This document shows, one piece after another, positions 25,247 to 34,621 of a stretch of 64,000 bases of DNA. Source of the DNA: Ruegeria atlantica (GTDB lineage Bacteria > Pseudomonadota > Alphaproteobacteria > Rhodobacterales > Rhodobacteraceae); contig WQBJ01000008.1 of the NCBI GenBank assembly GCA_013032095.1, positions 1-64,000 of the forward strand. The letters run 5' to 3'. The translations under genes were made by a program, and so were the position numbers. How positions within the stretch are numbered: position 1 is the first letter of the stretch; each line of letters opens with the position of its first letter. The notes under the pieces were generated by a model. The model was given only the letters and a program-made list of their open reading frames with translations. It made no database searches and was not told where the DNA came from.

Positions 25247-26218
25247 TTAGTTCGTTTTCTGTGGTTCAGGGGTTTCTTCGGGTTGAGGCTTGTTGATCAG
25301 GCGCAATACGGCGCCGACGGGGCCGCCTTCGTACCAGTGACGATGGCCGCGCTCGCGTCCTGACTGGCCCATTCCTTGCGTGATCCGGTCCAGTACAATT
25401 GCAAGGATTACGATGCCCAAACCGCCAACCAGAGCCTTGCCGGCATCCAGTCTTCCCATGGCGCGCAGCACTTCGTTGCCTAGCCCTTTGACCGAAATCA
25501 TCGAAGCGATCACAACCATCGACAACGACAGCATGATGGTCTGGTTAACGCCTGCCAGAATGGTCGGTGTTGCCAATGGCAGTTCAACCTTGAACAGAAC
25601 CTGTCGCGGGTTCGCACCAAAAGCCCGGGCAGCTTCGACAACCGAAGGGTTCACGCCTCGGATACCAAGCGAGGTCAGGCGGATTAGTGGCGGCAGCGCA
25701 AAGATGATTGTCACCACCACACCTGACACGTTGCCGATACCGATCAGCATGACTACCGGCACCAGATACACAAAGGCCGGGATTGTCTGCATCGTATCCA
25801 GAATGGGGCGAATGGCCGCTTCGAAGCGGTCGTTCTTTCCAGCAAGAATACCCAAGGGCAAACCTATGAAGAAACACAGGATCACCGCCGAGACGACGAT
25901 GGCCAACGTGGTCATCGCCAGACCCCATGCGTTGGGCGACAGAAATCCCAGAACGGTCATCGAAATTGCAACGAGTATTGCCGTGCGGCGCCCTGCCGCC
26001 TGCCAGGCAATCAGTGTGATGATAATCAGCATGATCAGCGGTGGGACCGAGTTCAACGCCGTATCGATACTGACGATCAACTCGTTGAAGACGTTTTTGA
26101 TCGGTTGAATGATACCCCTGTTGGCGATGGCCCAACCTTTGACGCCGTCCGCGCTTTCGGCGATGCCAAGATCCACCGAAGAGAAGGGATCGAGGAAATT
26201 GAATGATGTCTCTGACAT
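25247..26218 (-). CDS. proW: Betaine-type ABC transporter permease
   Basis: A 323-residue inner-membrane permease with an N-terminal extension and about six to seven membrane helices. The EAA-type cytoplasmic loop is VEAARAFGANPRQVLFKVEL near residue 200. The family segment PLGILAGKNDRFEAAIRPIL and the VYLVPVVMLIGIGNVSG helix identify it as ProW/OpuAB. It lies between the ATPase and binding-protein genes with gaps of 9 and 19 bases, and pairs with the ProV protein to move substrate into the cytoplasm. Confidence 0.94.
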   Translation of the reverse strand: MSETSFNFLDPFSSVDLGIAESADGVKGWAIANRGIIQPIKNVFNELIVSIDTALNSVPPLIMLIIITLIAWQAAGRRTAILVAISMTVLGFLSPNAWGLAMTTLAIVVSAVILCFFIGLPLGILAGKNDRFEAAIRPILDTMQTIPAFVYLVPVVMLIGIGNVSGVVVTIIFALPPLIRLTSLGIRGVNPSVVEAARAFGANPRQVLFKVELPLATPTILAGVNQTIMLSLSMVVIASMISVKGLGNEVLRAMGRLDAGKALVGGLGIVILAIVLDRITQGMGQSGRERGHRHWYEGGPVGAVLRLINKPQPEETPEPQKTN

Positions 26219-26227
26219 GGTGCCCTC

Positions 26228-27310
26228 TCAGTGTTTCATTGCCGCTGGATCGTCGACGTCGCCCTGAATGCCGCGCAGCAGAGCATTCTTGGTGACGATC
26301 CCAACCGGTTTGCCATCAGCTTTGACCACAACCGGGTGTTGGGTGGAAATGGACAGGTTTACGAGATCATCGAGTGAGTGGTCCGGATGGGCTTCGGGCC
26401 AGGCTTCGAGATCAAACGGGCCCCGGCGTTGCTCAAAGGCTTCCAAAGGTTCCATAATTTTGCCCGCCGAAATCAGTTCGAGCTTGGAAATTCCGGCTAC
26501 GAAGTCGGCCACGTAGTCGTCGACAGGATTGGTTACGATATCCTCGGGCGTACCAACCTGTACCAGCGCACCGTCCTTCATGATGGCGATGCGATCCCCG
26601 ATACGGATCGCTTCGTCCAGATCGTGCGTGATGAACAGGGTGGTTTTCTTCATTTCGGCTGACAGGGACATAAACTTGTCCTGCAACTGGCGGCGGATCA
26701 GCGGATCGAGGGCCGAGAACGGTTCGTCCATCAACAGGATCGAGGGATCGGCTGCGATCGCCCGGGCCAGACCAACGCGCTGCTGCATCCCACCAGAGAG
26801 TTCATCAGGGTATTTCTGATCCCAGCCGTTCAGGTCCACGGCGTCAATCGCGCGCATCGCGTTTTCTCGGCGCTCTTTCGGATCGTGGCCACGAACTTCC
26901 TGACTGAAGGAAACGTTATCCAGCACTGTACGATGGGGCATCAGCGCCATGTTCTGGAACACCATGCCGATTTTCTCTGCCCTCACCTCGCGCAGATCCC
27001 GAGCGGACAGTTTGTTGACGTCTTGTCCCTCGATGAACAATTGGCCCGATGTGGGTTCGATTAGCCGGTTCACATGTCGAATCAGGGTAGATTTTCCCGA
27101 CCCCGACAGACCCATAATGCAAAAGATTTCGCCACGCCCGACAGTAAAGGTTGCGTCCTGCACCCCGACGACACAGTCGAAACGGTCTCGAACTTCCAGC
27201 TTGCCAAGCCCCTGTTCCTGAACCGCTTTCATCGCCTCATCTGCGCGGCGGCCAAAAATCTTCCACAAGTTGCGGCAATCAATCACGGCCTCTTCCGATT
27301 GTGTCGTCAC
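26228..27310 (-). CDS. proV: Betaine-type ABC transporter ATPase with CBS region
   Basis: A 360-residue ATPase. Walker A is GLSGSGKST, the signature is LSGGMQQRVGLARA and Walker B is ILLMDEPFSALD. The C-terminal ~90 residues resemble a CBS-type module (HPVVVKADGKPVGIVTKNAL), which in OpuAA/ProV proteins can sense ionic strength. The start is GTG 27310, because GGAGGAG lies just upstream and the conserved NLWKIFG segment follows; the frame stays open for 40 unsupported codons further. It is the first gene of the operon and is divergent from the GntR regulator. Confidence 0.94.
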   Translation of the reverse strand: MTTQSEEAVIDCRNLWKIFGRRADEAMKAVQEQGLGKLEVRDRFDCVVGVQDATFTVGRGEIFCIMGLSGSGKSTLIRHVNRLIEPTSGQLFIEGQDVNKLSARDLREVRAEKIGMVFQNMALMPHRTVLDNVSFSQEVRGHDPKERRENAMRAIDAVDLNGWDQKYPDELSGGMQQRVGLARAIAADPSILLMDEPFSALDPLIRRQLQDKFMSLSAEMKKTTLFITHDLDEAIRIGDRIAIMKDGALVQVGTPEDIVTNPVDDYVADFVAGISKLELISAGKIMEPLEAFEQRRGPFDLEAWPEAHPDHSLDDLVNLSISTQHPVVVKADGKPVGIVTKNALLRGIQGDVDDPAAMKH

Positions 27311-27469
27311 CCGACTCTCTCCTCCGAAAACATTTCCTGCATACTGCATATTTTTTCTCTGTACACAATTTGTATTTTTTACTAATACGATTTGAATGAA
27401 AAGGTTGCCGAACTTGGGAAGCAGCGCCATCTTGGTCCGACCAGTTCAAAAGCAACGATGGAGATTGGA

Positions 27470-28180
27470 ATGAAGGACGCGTCCAAGCGCAAAAAGACAG
27501 AGCTTTTTGGCTATCTTAAAACGGCCATCATGACGCTTGCGCTGCGTCCAGGTGCGGACCTCGACGAATCGAAGCTTTCGGAAGAGTTTGATCTTTCCCG
27601 GACGCCATTGCGTGAGGTTTTGCGTCAGTTGGCGGGTCAGGGCTATGTTGATCTGCGGGAAAATCGTGGTGCGCGGGTCAGTGAGATGTCACATGTGACC
27701 TTGCGGGATTTCTTTCTGGCGGCGCCGATGATTTATGGGGCTGTGCTGCAGCTGGCCGCCAAGAACGCCACTCAGACCCAGATTGACGACCTTAAAGAGG
27801 CACAGGAGACGTTCAAGGCGGCGCTGCGCAGCGGTTCGAGCGCCGACCGGGCCATGGCCAACAACCGGTTTCACGAGATAACCGGTGAGATGGCCGACAA
27901 TATCTATCTGGCGCCGTCCTTCCAGCGCCTGTTGATCGACCATGCCCGGATCGGGATGACCTTTTATCGCCCGCAGACGGCTAAGATGTCCGAAAACCTC
28001 TCTGAAGCCAGTGCGCAGCATGACGCGATTATCGCCGCCATCGAGGCGGGCGACGAGATGGCGGCCGCGCAGCTGGCCATCGATCATTGGAACCTGTCGC
28101 GCGATCAGATCGAGCTGTTCGTCATGCCCGCCGGACTTGACGTGCCGCTGGGGACGATGACGCGCAAAACCCCTGCATGA
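27470..28180 (+). CDS. GntR-family (FadR/FCD) regulator
   Basis: A 236-residue regulator. The N-terminal winged helix has LSEEFDLSRTPLREVLRQL and the wing DLRENRGARVSEM. The C-terminal FCD helical domain carries the metal/ligand-type His/Asp pattern (ANNRFHEITG and later ASAQHDAIIAAIEAGD). The start at ATG 27470 is preceded by GGAG at good spacing; an ATG at 27458 is also possible. It is eight bases upstream of the DapA-like gene, so it is probably the local regulator of that operon and may act on the divergent proVWX promoter too. Confidence 0.87.
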   Translation: MKDASKRKKTELFGYLKTAIMTLALRPGADLDESKLSEEFDLSRTPLREVLRQLAGQGYVDLRENRGARVSEMSHVTLRDFFLAAPMIYGAVLQLAAKNATQTQIDDLKEAQETFKAALRSGSSADRAMANNRFHEITGEMADNIYLAPSFQRLLIDHARIGMTFYRPQTAKMSENLSEASAQHDAIIAAIEAGDEMAAAQLAIDHWNLSRDQIELFVMPAGLDVPLGTMTRKTPA

Positions 28181-28188
28181 GGACCTGA

Positions 28189-29118
28189 ATGAACCCGATT
28201 TTCAAGTTTGAGGGGATTTATACCCCGGTGGTCACGCCCTATCACGCCGATGGCAGCGTGAATTGGGACGCGCTGGCGCAGGTGATCGAATACCTGATCG
28301 AGCATGGCGTGCACGGCCTGATCTCGGGCGGATCGACCGGCGAGAACTATGCGCAGACCGTCGGGGAGCGGCTGGAGCTGGCGCGGTTCACGCATGAGCA
28401 GCTGAAAGGCCGCCTGCCTCTGGTGGTAGGCACCGGTGCGATGATGACGCCGGACTCCATTGCTCTGGCCGCCGGCGCGCGTGAGATCGGGGCGGATTCG
28501 ATCCTGCTGGCCAGCCCGGCCTATTCGGTGCCGACCGACCGCGAAAATGCGCTGAACGCGCTGGCCATCGACAAGGCCGCCGATCTGCCGGTGATGCTGT
28601 ACAATTATCCGCACCGCACCGGCACCATGATGGGGGAGGAATTCCTCGACCGCGTCGGCCGCAGCCGCAATTTCTGCGGCATCAAGGAAAGCTCGGGCGA
28701 TATCAACCGGGTGCATCTGCTGGCGCGGGATTATCCGCATATCCAACTAGGCTGCGGCATGGACGATCAGGCGCTGGAGTTCTTCGCCTGGGGCGCACCG
28801 TTCTGGGTGTGCGGCGGGTCGAACTTCCTGCCGGCAGAGCATGTGGCGCTGTACAACGCCTGCGTGATCGAAGGCGATTTCGCCAAGGGCCGCCGCATCA
28901 TGAGCGCGATGATGCCGCTGATGCGGGTGCTGGAACAGGGTGGCAAGTTCATCCAGACCATCAAGCATGGCGTGACCATGAACGGGATAGACACGGGCGC
29001 GATGCGCGCGCCACTGAAGGGCCTGAACAAGGATGACAAGCGCGCGCTGGAACAGGTGACGCGCGTACTGAAGAAGACAATCGCCGACATCGTGGCTGAG
29101 AATAAGGTTGGGGGGTAA
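28189..29118 (+). CDS. DapA-family lyase/deaminase
   Basis: A 309-residue TIM-barrel Schiff-base enzyme of the dihydrodipicolinate synthase superfamily. The catalytic Lys is in GIKESSGD, the Tyr in LYNYPHRTG, and SGGSTGENY is the substrate-binding loop. A biosynthetic DapA role is unlikely in this catabolic context. Followed by an aldehyde dehydrogenase and an FAD amine oxidase, it could be a 1-pyrroline-4-hydroxy-2-carboxylate deaminase (giving 2-oxoglutarate semialdehyde) or a sugar-acid aldolase/dehydratase. The nearby HpbD-like epimerase favours the first, but this is inference. A GAGG precedes the ATG. Confidence 0.85.
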   Translation: MNPIFKFEGIYTPVVTPYHADGSVNWDALAQVIEYLIEHGVHGLISGGSTGENYAQTVGERLELARFTHEQLKGRLPLVVGTGAMMTPDSIALAAGAREIGADSILLASPAYSVPTDRENALNALAIDKAADLPVMLYNYPHRTGTMMGEEFLDRVGRSRNFCGIKESSGDINRVHLLARDYPHIQLGCGMDDQALEFFAWGAPFWVCGGSNFLPAEHVALYNACVIEGDFAKGRRIMSAMMPLMRVLEQGGKFIQTIKHGVTMNGIDTGAMRAPLKGLNKDDKRALEQVTRVLKKTIADIVAENKVGG

Positions 29119-29123
29119 GAGAC

Positions 29124-30620
29124 ATGGATCTGCTGACACAGGACGAATACAAATCCATCGCCGCGGGCCTGACCCTGCCCACAGGGGCCTTCATCGACGG
29201 CACGTTCCGGCCGGCGATCTCGGGTGAGACGTTTACAACTGTAAACCCCGCCACTGGCGACAAGCTGGCCGATATCGCGGCCTGCGGCGCAGCGGATGTG
29301 GATTTTGCCGTCGAAAAGGCGCGTGAGGCATTTGATGATGGCCGCTGGTCGAAACTGCACCCATCCGATCGCAAGGACGTTCTGATCCGCCTGTGCAAGC
29401 TGATGACCCGCAACGCGCGGGAACTGGCCGTGATGGAGAGCATCGACAGCGGCAAGACCATCTATGATTGCGAAACCGTGGATGTGCCCGAGACCATCCA
29501 CTGCCTGAAATGGCACGCCGAGGCGATCGACAAGATCTATGATCAGGTGAGCCCTGCCAGCGATGACCACATCGCCATGGTGGTGCGCGAACCGATTGGC
29601 GTTGTGGGGCTGGTGCTGCCGTGGAACTTCCCGCTGTTGATGCTGGCGTGGAAGATCGGCCCTGCTCTGGCGGCGGGCTGTTCGGTTGTGGTGAAGCCGG
29701 CGGCCGAGACCACGCTGACCGCGCTGCGTCTGGCCGAGCTAGCGATGGAGGCCGGTCTGCCGCGCGGCGTGCTGAACATCGTGCCGGGTGGCGGAGCAGA
29801 GGTTGGCGAGCCCATCGGGCGGCATATGGATATCGACATGGTGTCCTTCACCGGCTCGACGGTGACGGGCAAGCGGTTCCTGACCTATTCGGCCGAAAGC
29901 AACGCCAAAGAAGTGGTTTTGGAGATGGGCGGCAAGAACCCGGCCATCGTCATGGACGACGCGGAAAATCTGGACCGTGTGGCTGCGCATGTGGTCAACG
30001 GGGCGTTCTGGAACATGGGCGAGAACTGCTCGGCCTCGTCGCGCCTGATCGTGCACAAGGACGTGAAGGCGGAACTTTTGGAGCGTATCGCGCATCATAC
30101 CAAACAGTGGAATATCGGCGATCCGCTGGACCCCGAAACCCGCATGGGCGCGCTGGTCAGCGAAGGTCATTACAATAAAGTCCGCAGCTATCTGGATCAG
30201 GCCGAGAACGTGGTGATCGGCGGCAAGGCCGAGAAGGGATTTGTCGAGGCCACAGTGGTCGAAGTGCCCGGCAACGACGCCACCCTCGCGCGGGAAGAGA
30301 TCTTCGGCCCCGTCCTGTCGGTGATCGAAGTCTCGGGCTTTGACGAGGCCATCAGGATCGCCAATGACACCGACTATGGCCTGTGTGCTTCGATCTTCAC
30401 CGCCAATGCCAAACGCGCCATCCGCGGCGCCCGTGCCATCCGGGCGGGTACCGTCACGGTCAACAGCTTTGGCGAGGGCGACATCACCACCCCCTTCGGC
30501 GGCTACAAACAATCCGGCTTCGGCGGCCGCGACAACTCCGTCCACGCCCACGACCAGTACACCCAGCTGAAAACCATCTGGATCGACCTCGCCGACGACA
30601 CCAACGAGGCCGTCGAGTGA
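29124..30620 (+). CDS. NAD(P)-dependent aldehyde dehydrogenase
   Basis: A 498-residue aldehyde dehydrogenase. The general-base Glu is in LEMGGKNP, the nucleophilic Cys in NMGENCSASSRL, and the cofactor loop is FTGSTVTGKR; GPVLSVIE and FGGYKQSGFGGRDNS are C-terminal family motifs. In sequence style it resembles gamma-aminobutyraldehyde/betaine-aldehyde-type enzymes (PuuC-like). Within this operon it would oxidise the semialdehyde made by the DapA-like enzyme or the aldehyde released by the oxidase. It is six bases after the previous gene, and the following gene starts with GTG inside its stop region (GTGA overlap). Confidence 0.9.
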   Translation: MDLLTQDEYKSIAAGLTLPTGAFIDGTFRPAISGETFTTVNPATGDKLADIAACGAADVDFAVEKAREAFDDGRWSKLHPSDRKDVLIRLCKLMTRNARELAVMESIDSGKTIYDCETVDVPETIHCLKWHAEAIDKIYDQVSPASDDHIAMVVREPIGVVGLVLPWNFPLLMLAWKIGPALAAGCSVVVKPAAETTLTALRLAELAMEAGLPRGVLNIVPGGGAEVGEPIGRHMDIDMVSFTGSTVTGKRFLTYSAESNAKEVVLEMGGKNPAIVMDDAENLDRVAAHVVNGAFWNMGENCSASSRLIVHKDVKAELLERIAHHTKQWNIGDPLDPETRMGALVSEGHYNKVRSYLDQAENVVIGGKAEKGFVEATVVEVPGNDATLAREEIFGPVLSVIEVSGFDEAIRIANDTDYGLCASIFTANAKRAIRGARAIRAGTVTVNSFGEGDITTPFGGYKQSGFGGRDNSVHAHDQYTQLKTIWIDLADDTNEAVE

Positions 30621-31957
30621 CGGCATACACAGCAAAACGACTGCCTCGGCAGACAGGTACGGCTGGATGGAACGCTATCCTGCCGCTGCAGCAGGCATTG
30701 CCCGAACTGACCGAGGATCACACCGCCGATGTCACCATCATCGGTGGTGGGTTTGCCGGTCTCTCCGCTGCGCGACGCCTGGAGCAGCTTGATCCCACCC
30801 TGAAGATCACTTTGCTAGAGGCCGGGCAGTTCGCCGAGAGTTCCGCCGGGCGCAATTCTGGCTTTATGATCGACCTGCCGCATGATCTGGCCTCCGACAA
30901 TTACGCCGGGGCTGGGTTTGATGCGGACCGTGCCGCAATTACGCTGAACCGCCAAGCCATCGCGTTTGCTTCAGACGTCGCTGCCGAGTGTGATCTACCG
31001 CAAGAAATGTTCGACCCCTGCGGCAAGTTCAACGCTGCTGCGACGCGTTCGGGCGACCGGCATAACCGGGACTTTGCCGCGCATCTCGACCGACTGGGCG
31101 AGCCACACACGCTGTATGATCGACAGCAAATGCAGGAGATCACTGGCAGCCCGCACTATTCGTCGGGTATCTTTGCACCCGGTACGGTAATGATCCAGCC
31201 TGCCGCGTATGTCCGAGCTCTGTCGTCGCGGCTGGCACAGAATATCGGTGTCTACGAAAACTCCCCCGTCATAGGCTTTGAGCGTCAGGGGAGCGGATGG
31301 GTCGTGAAGACGGCCAAGGCCAAGGTGACGACCGGACGCATCATTTTGGCCAATAACGGCCATCTCGAAAGCTTTGGGTTCTACCAGCGGCGACTGATGC
31401 ATATCTGCCTTTATGCATCGATGACAGAACCGCTGACGCCTGTGCAGATCAAAACACTGGGCGGTCAACCGCGCTGGTCGGTCACACCAGCGAACCCCAT
31501 GGGCACGTCGGTCCGGCGCATTTCGGGCAGCTATGGGGATCGCATCCTGATCCGGACATGCTCCAGCTTTCATCCCACAATTGAAACCAGCCCAATGCGA
31601 CTGCGCAATGCGGGTTGGGTGCATGACCGCAAGTTCCGCGAACGTTTCCCGCATCTGCCAGACGTGCGGATGGAGCATCGCTGGGCTGGAATGCTTTGCC
31701 TCAGCCGCAATGGTTCTGCAGCTTTCGGGGAATTAGATGACGGTGTTTTCTCAGCCTGCTGTCAGAACGGTCTGGGCATCGCGCGCGGCACTTTGCAGGG
31801 CATAGGGATCGCCGAGTTGTTGGCGCAGGGCGGGTCACAGATAGCTGATCATTTTTTAGCACAGCCAATGCCGCCACGCCTGCCGCCAGAACCATTCGCG
31901 TCGTTGGGGGCAAACAGCTATTTGATCTGGAAAGAGTGGCGCTCGGGCAATGAATGA
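30617..31957 (+). CDS. FAD-dependent amine oxidoreductase (DAO/PuuB-like)
   Basis: A 446-residue flavoprotein. The Rossmann motif VTIIGGGFAGLSAARRLE sits near residue 38, followed by the acidic ribose-binding residue in LLEA; GRIILANNGHL and the C-terminal FSACCQNGLGIARGTLQGIG are typical of the gamma-glutamylputrescine/sarcosine-type DAO group. The start is GTG 30617, overlapping the aldehyde dehydrogenase stop by four bases. It probably oxidises a secondary or N-methylated amine or imino acid, releasing an aldehyde or imine for the neighbours. It ends eight bases before the convergent SDR gene. Confidence 0.87.
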   Translation: MTAYTAKRLPRQTGTAGWNAILPLQQALPELTEDHTADVTIIGGGFAGLSAARRLEQLDPTLKITLLEAGQFAESSAGRNSGFMIDLPHDLASDNYAGAGFDADRAAITLNRQAIAFASDVAAECDLPQEMFDPCGKFNAAATRSGDRHNRDFAAHLDRLGEPHTLYDRQQMQEITGSPHYSSGIFAPGTVMIQPAAYVRALSSRLAQNIGVYENSPVIGFERQGSGWVVKTAKAKVTTGRIILANNGHLESFGFYQRRLMHICLYASMTEPLTPVQIKTLGGQPRWSVTPANPMGTSVRRISGSYGDRILIRTCSSFHPTIETSPMRLRNAGWVHDRKFRERFPHLPDVRMEHRWAGMLCLSRNGSAAFGELDDGVFSACCQNGLGIARGTLQGIGIAELLAQGGSQIADHFLAQPMPPRLPPEPFASLGANSYLIWKEWRSGNE

Positions 31958-31965
31958 GCCGCCCC

Positions 31966-32700
31966 TCAGGGCAGGCTCAACTTGGCCATGCGGCCTCCAT
32001 CGACTGTATAGACTTGCCCAGTGATGAAGCTGGCATCATCCGAGGCGAGAAAGGCCACCAGTGCGGCCACTTCTTCGGGAGCGCCGGTGCGGGCAACCGG
32101 ATGGATGCGTTTGATGTCTTCCTGAAACGCCTGTGGGTCCGGCATCGACGCAATGAAATCCAAGTTCAGCTCGGTATCAATCCAGCCTGGCGCGACCGCG
32201 TTGCACCGGACACCCTCGGCCCCGTGATCCACTGCCACCGCACGGGTCAGACCGTGCAGGCCCGCCTTGGACGCGCAATATGCGGCGTGACCGGGATTGC
32301 TTCCGAGCCCTTCGATGGATCCGATATTAACTATCGCTCCACCCGCTTGTCTCAGGTGCGGCAGCGCCGCTTTAATCAACAGGAACGGCGCAGTGAGATT
32401 GACGGTCAGATTGCGGTGCCAATCCGTCAGGCTCATCTCTTCGACCGAGGCCTCCTGCATCATACCTGCATTGTTGATCAGCATATCCAACCGCCCTGCC
32501 CGGTTGATTACCTGATCGACAACAGATTGCGGGCTGTCAGGAGAGGTGAAATCAGCTTCGATCCCATCAAAATCAGGGTCTGGTCCGCGTTGGGCGGTGA
32601 ACACCTGCGCACCGTCGTCTCGCAGCCGCTGCGCAATGGCGCGGCCGATACCGCTGCGCCCACCGGTCACAAGGGCGGTTTTGCCATCAAACCGGGTCAT
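31966..32700 (-). CDS. Short-chain dehydrogenase/reductase A
   Basis: A 244-residue classical SDR. The cofactor motif is TGGRSGIG, with NNAG at the usual place and active-site YCASK. The C-terminal [13 protein letters not shown] is the standard ending. Its start overlaps the end of the second SDR by four bases, so the two are translationally coupled and follow the HpbD-like gene. The pair suggests oxidation or epimerisation of a hydroxyl group (for example on a hydroxyproline- or sugar-derived acid), but no substrate can be read from the sequence. Confidence 0.9.
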   Translation of the reverse strand: MTRFDGKTALVTGGRSGIGRAIAQRLRDDGAQVFTAQRGPDPDFDGIEADFTSPDSPQSVVDQVINRAGRLDMLINNAGMMQEASVEEMSLTDWHRNLTVNLTAPFLLIKAALPHLRQAGGAIVNIGSIEGLGSNPGHAAYCASKAGLHGLTRAVAVDHGAEGVRCNAVAPGWIDTELNLDFIASMPDPQAFQEDIKRIHPVARTGAPEEVAALVAFLASDDASFITGQVYTVDGGRMAKLSLP

Positions 32701-33428
32701 GAGACAGGCTTGCCTCCGTTTACTTCCAGCAGCGCACCGCAGATATAGCGTGCAGCATCCGAGACCAGAAACATCACCACATCAGCAATGTCCTCGGGTT
32801 CGGCAATGCGGCCCAACGGGACGGTCTGGCCCAGTTCCGCCACTGCCGTGTCAGGGTCGAAACCACGTTTTGCGAAACCCGACCGCAGCATCGGCGTGTT
32901 CACCTCATTCGGACAGACGGCGTTGATGCGGATACCCTGATGAGCGTGATCCATGCCCATGCATTGGGTCAGCGAGGCAATTGCGGCCTTGGTCATGCAA
33001 TAAACCGCGTGGTTTGGACCGGGACTTAAACCCCAGCACGACGCAGTGTTGACGATCGCACCTCCACCGGTTTCGGCAATGATCGGGATCGCGGCACGAC
33101 AAATGCGGAACGGAGCCTCGACATTCACGCCCATCGACAGTGCCCAATCCTTGTCCGTCGTTTCGGTCACTGAACCCCGTGTTATGACTCCGGCGTTGTT
33201 GACGACGATATCCAGCCTGCCCAGCGCTTCCGCGGCGGCTCGGGGCAACTCGTCCGCATAAGAAGCGTCCAGCAGATCCCCCGGCAGATGTGCGTCCGCC
33301 TCAATACCGTCGACCGAGCGATCTGCGACGGCCACACGGGCACCCTCCGCTCGCAGACGCTGCACCAGAGATGCACCTATGCCGCCAGCGGCACCGGTGA
33401 CCAACGCTATTTTCCCTTCGAATTTCAT
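32697..33428 (-). CDS. Short-chain dehydrogenase/reductase B
   Basis: A 243-residue classical SDR with cofactor motif [12 protein letters not shown], active-site YCMTK and ending [12 protein letters not shown]. The start is set at 33428 because GGGAG lies five bases upstream; it begins 11 bases after the epimerase stop. It is only moderately similar to SDR A by eye, so this is an old duplication or two independent recruits. The coupled arrangement implies use of both enzymes in one pathway with the HpbD-like protein. Confidence 0.9.
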   Translation of the reverse strand: MKFEGKIALVTGAAGGIGASLVQRLRAEGARVAVADRSVDGIEADAHLPGDLLDASYADELPRAAAEALGRLDIVVNNAGVITRGSVTETTDKDWALSMGVNVEAPFRICRAAIPIIAETGGGAIVNTASCWGLSPGPNHAVYCMTKAAIASLTQCMGMDHAHQGIRINAVCPNEVNTPMLRSGFAKRGFDPDTAVAELGQTVPLGRIAEPEDIADVVMFLVSDAARYICGALLEVNGGKPVS

Positions 33429-33439
33429 GCAATCTCCCA

Positions 33440-34543
33440 TCAAAAAGATGCCACTGGTGCGCCGAACTTGGTTTCGTCGGGCACGACGCCCAGGCCCGGT
33501 CCAGTTGGCACGCGGATATGACCATCCTTGATCCGAATTCCGTTCTGCTTGTCGTAATGCCCTTCGATATATGGCGCAGCCAACCAGACGCCTTCACAAA
33601 GATCAGACCGCACAGTCGCGCCGATATGCGTGCAGGCCGCAGCGATAATATCCCCACCCCAACTGTCATCGCAGGTATGAGGCAGGTTGCGGGTCTCGCA
33701 AATGTCGCGGAAGGCGCGCATCGGGTGCAGCCCGCCGATACGGGTGACCTTCATACCGAACCCGTCCACCAGTCCAGTGCCCGCGGCGGTGATGACCGTG
33801 TTGAGGCTGGTGCTGTTTTCATCCATGTAGATCGGATGCGAAACCTGCGGGCGAATTTTCTGCAGGTCTTCAATGGTGTTGCAGGGCTGTTCCATCACGA
33901 AAGGGATGTCCGGGCATTCGCGGCTGACCCGCAGCGCATCCCGCGTGTTCCAGCCGCGGTTTCCGTCCACAGCAAGCCGCATGCCGGATTCGCGCACGAC
34001 CTCCCACACCTTGCGGATTGTTTCGATGTCGATCTCGACCGGACGCCCGCCAACCTTGATCTGCAAGCGAGGGTAGCCCTCGGCCAGTTTTTCGGCTGCC
34101 AGCCGCGCGATATCGTCCGGAGCCCCGACCCCGGTCGCGTAATAGGATGGCACCTTGTCCGTCTCTGCCCCGCCCAGCAGGTCCGAAACGCTGGCACTAT
34201 ATTGCTTGCCCAACAAGTCATGAGCCGCAATGTCTATAGCCGCCTTGGCATAGTTGTGGCCGTTCAGCAGGCTATCCATATGGCGATGCAATATTGCAGG
34301 TAAAACCTCGGACCCGATCAGGTCAGGCGCCATCAACGCCAACGCGGCACGAGCGCCAGTAGCATGCGACTCGGCGTAGGTGGGGCCAACAGGGCAGGTT
34401 TCACCCCAACCTATCAGCCCGTTGTCGGCCACCAGCTTGACCAGAGTGGTATCCAGAGACCAGACTTCTGCCTTTGCCATGGTGTACGGCCCATTTTTCA
34501 CCGGCAAGTCGTGACTGAAGATGTGTATTTCGGCAATTTTCAC
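33440..34543 (-). CDS. HpbD-like betaine racemase/epimerase (enolase superfamily)
   Basis: A 367-residue muconate-lactonising-type enolase-superfamily enzyme. Acid/base lysines are Lys163 (QIKVGG) and Lys265 (GMKVTRIGG). Mg ligands are Asp193 (VDGN), Glu218 (MEQP) and Asp241 (MDEN). The N-terminal cap [31 protein letters not shown] and [19 protein letters not shown] closely match what I recall of HpbD from Pelagibaca, which epimerises 4-hydroxyproline betaine and racemises proline betaine. That match is from memory, not a search. Two SDRs follow it; an MttB-like gene and a BCCT carrier precede it, separated by terminators. Substrate by analogy: proline betaine or hydroxyproline betaine. Confidence 0.85.
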   Translation of the reverse strand: MKIAEIHIFSHDLPVKNGPYTMAKAEVWSLDTTLVKLVADNGLIGWGETCPVGPTYAESHATGARAALALMAPDLIGSEVLPAILHRHMDSLLNGHNYAKAAIDIAAHDLLGKQYSASVSDLLGGAETDKVPSYYATGVGAPDDIARLAAEKLAEGYPRLQIKVGGRPVEIDIETIRKVWEVVRESGMRLAVDGNRGWNTRDALRVSRECPDIPFVMEQPCNTIEDLQKIRPQVSHPIYMDENSTSLNTVITAAGTGLVDGFGMKVTRIGGLHPMRAFRDICETRNLPHTCDDSWGGDIIAAACTHIGATVRSDLCEGVWLAAPYIEGHYDKQNGIRIKDGHIRVPTGPGLGVVPDETKFGAPVASF

Positions 34544-34572
34544 TGCGAGTGTCCCATTGCGTGTAAGAAAGC

Positions 34573-34600
34573 AAAAAGCCCGCCCGATGGTCCGGGCGGG
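34573..34600 (-). terminator. Rho-independent terminator after the mttB-like gene
   Basis: On the minus strand CCCGCCCG and CGGGCGGG form a perfect 8-bp GC stem (loop GACCAT), then CTTTTTG. It separates the mttB-like gene from the HpbD-like gene. Confidence 0.88.
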
Positions 34601-34621
34601 TGAGTTTCGGGGGAGTTTTTC

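Noticed and set aside
27362..27374. TACA-N5-TGTA as a GntR operator between proV and the GntR gene
   Set aside because: Half-sites are only four bases in an AT-rich stretch; too weak to list.
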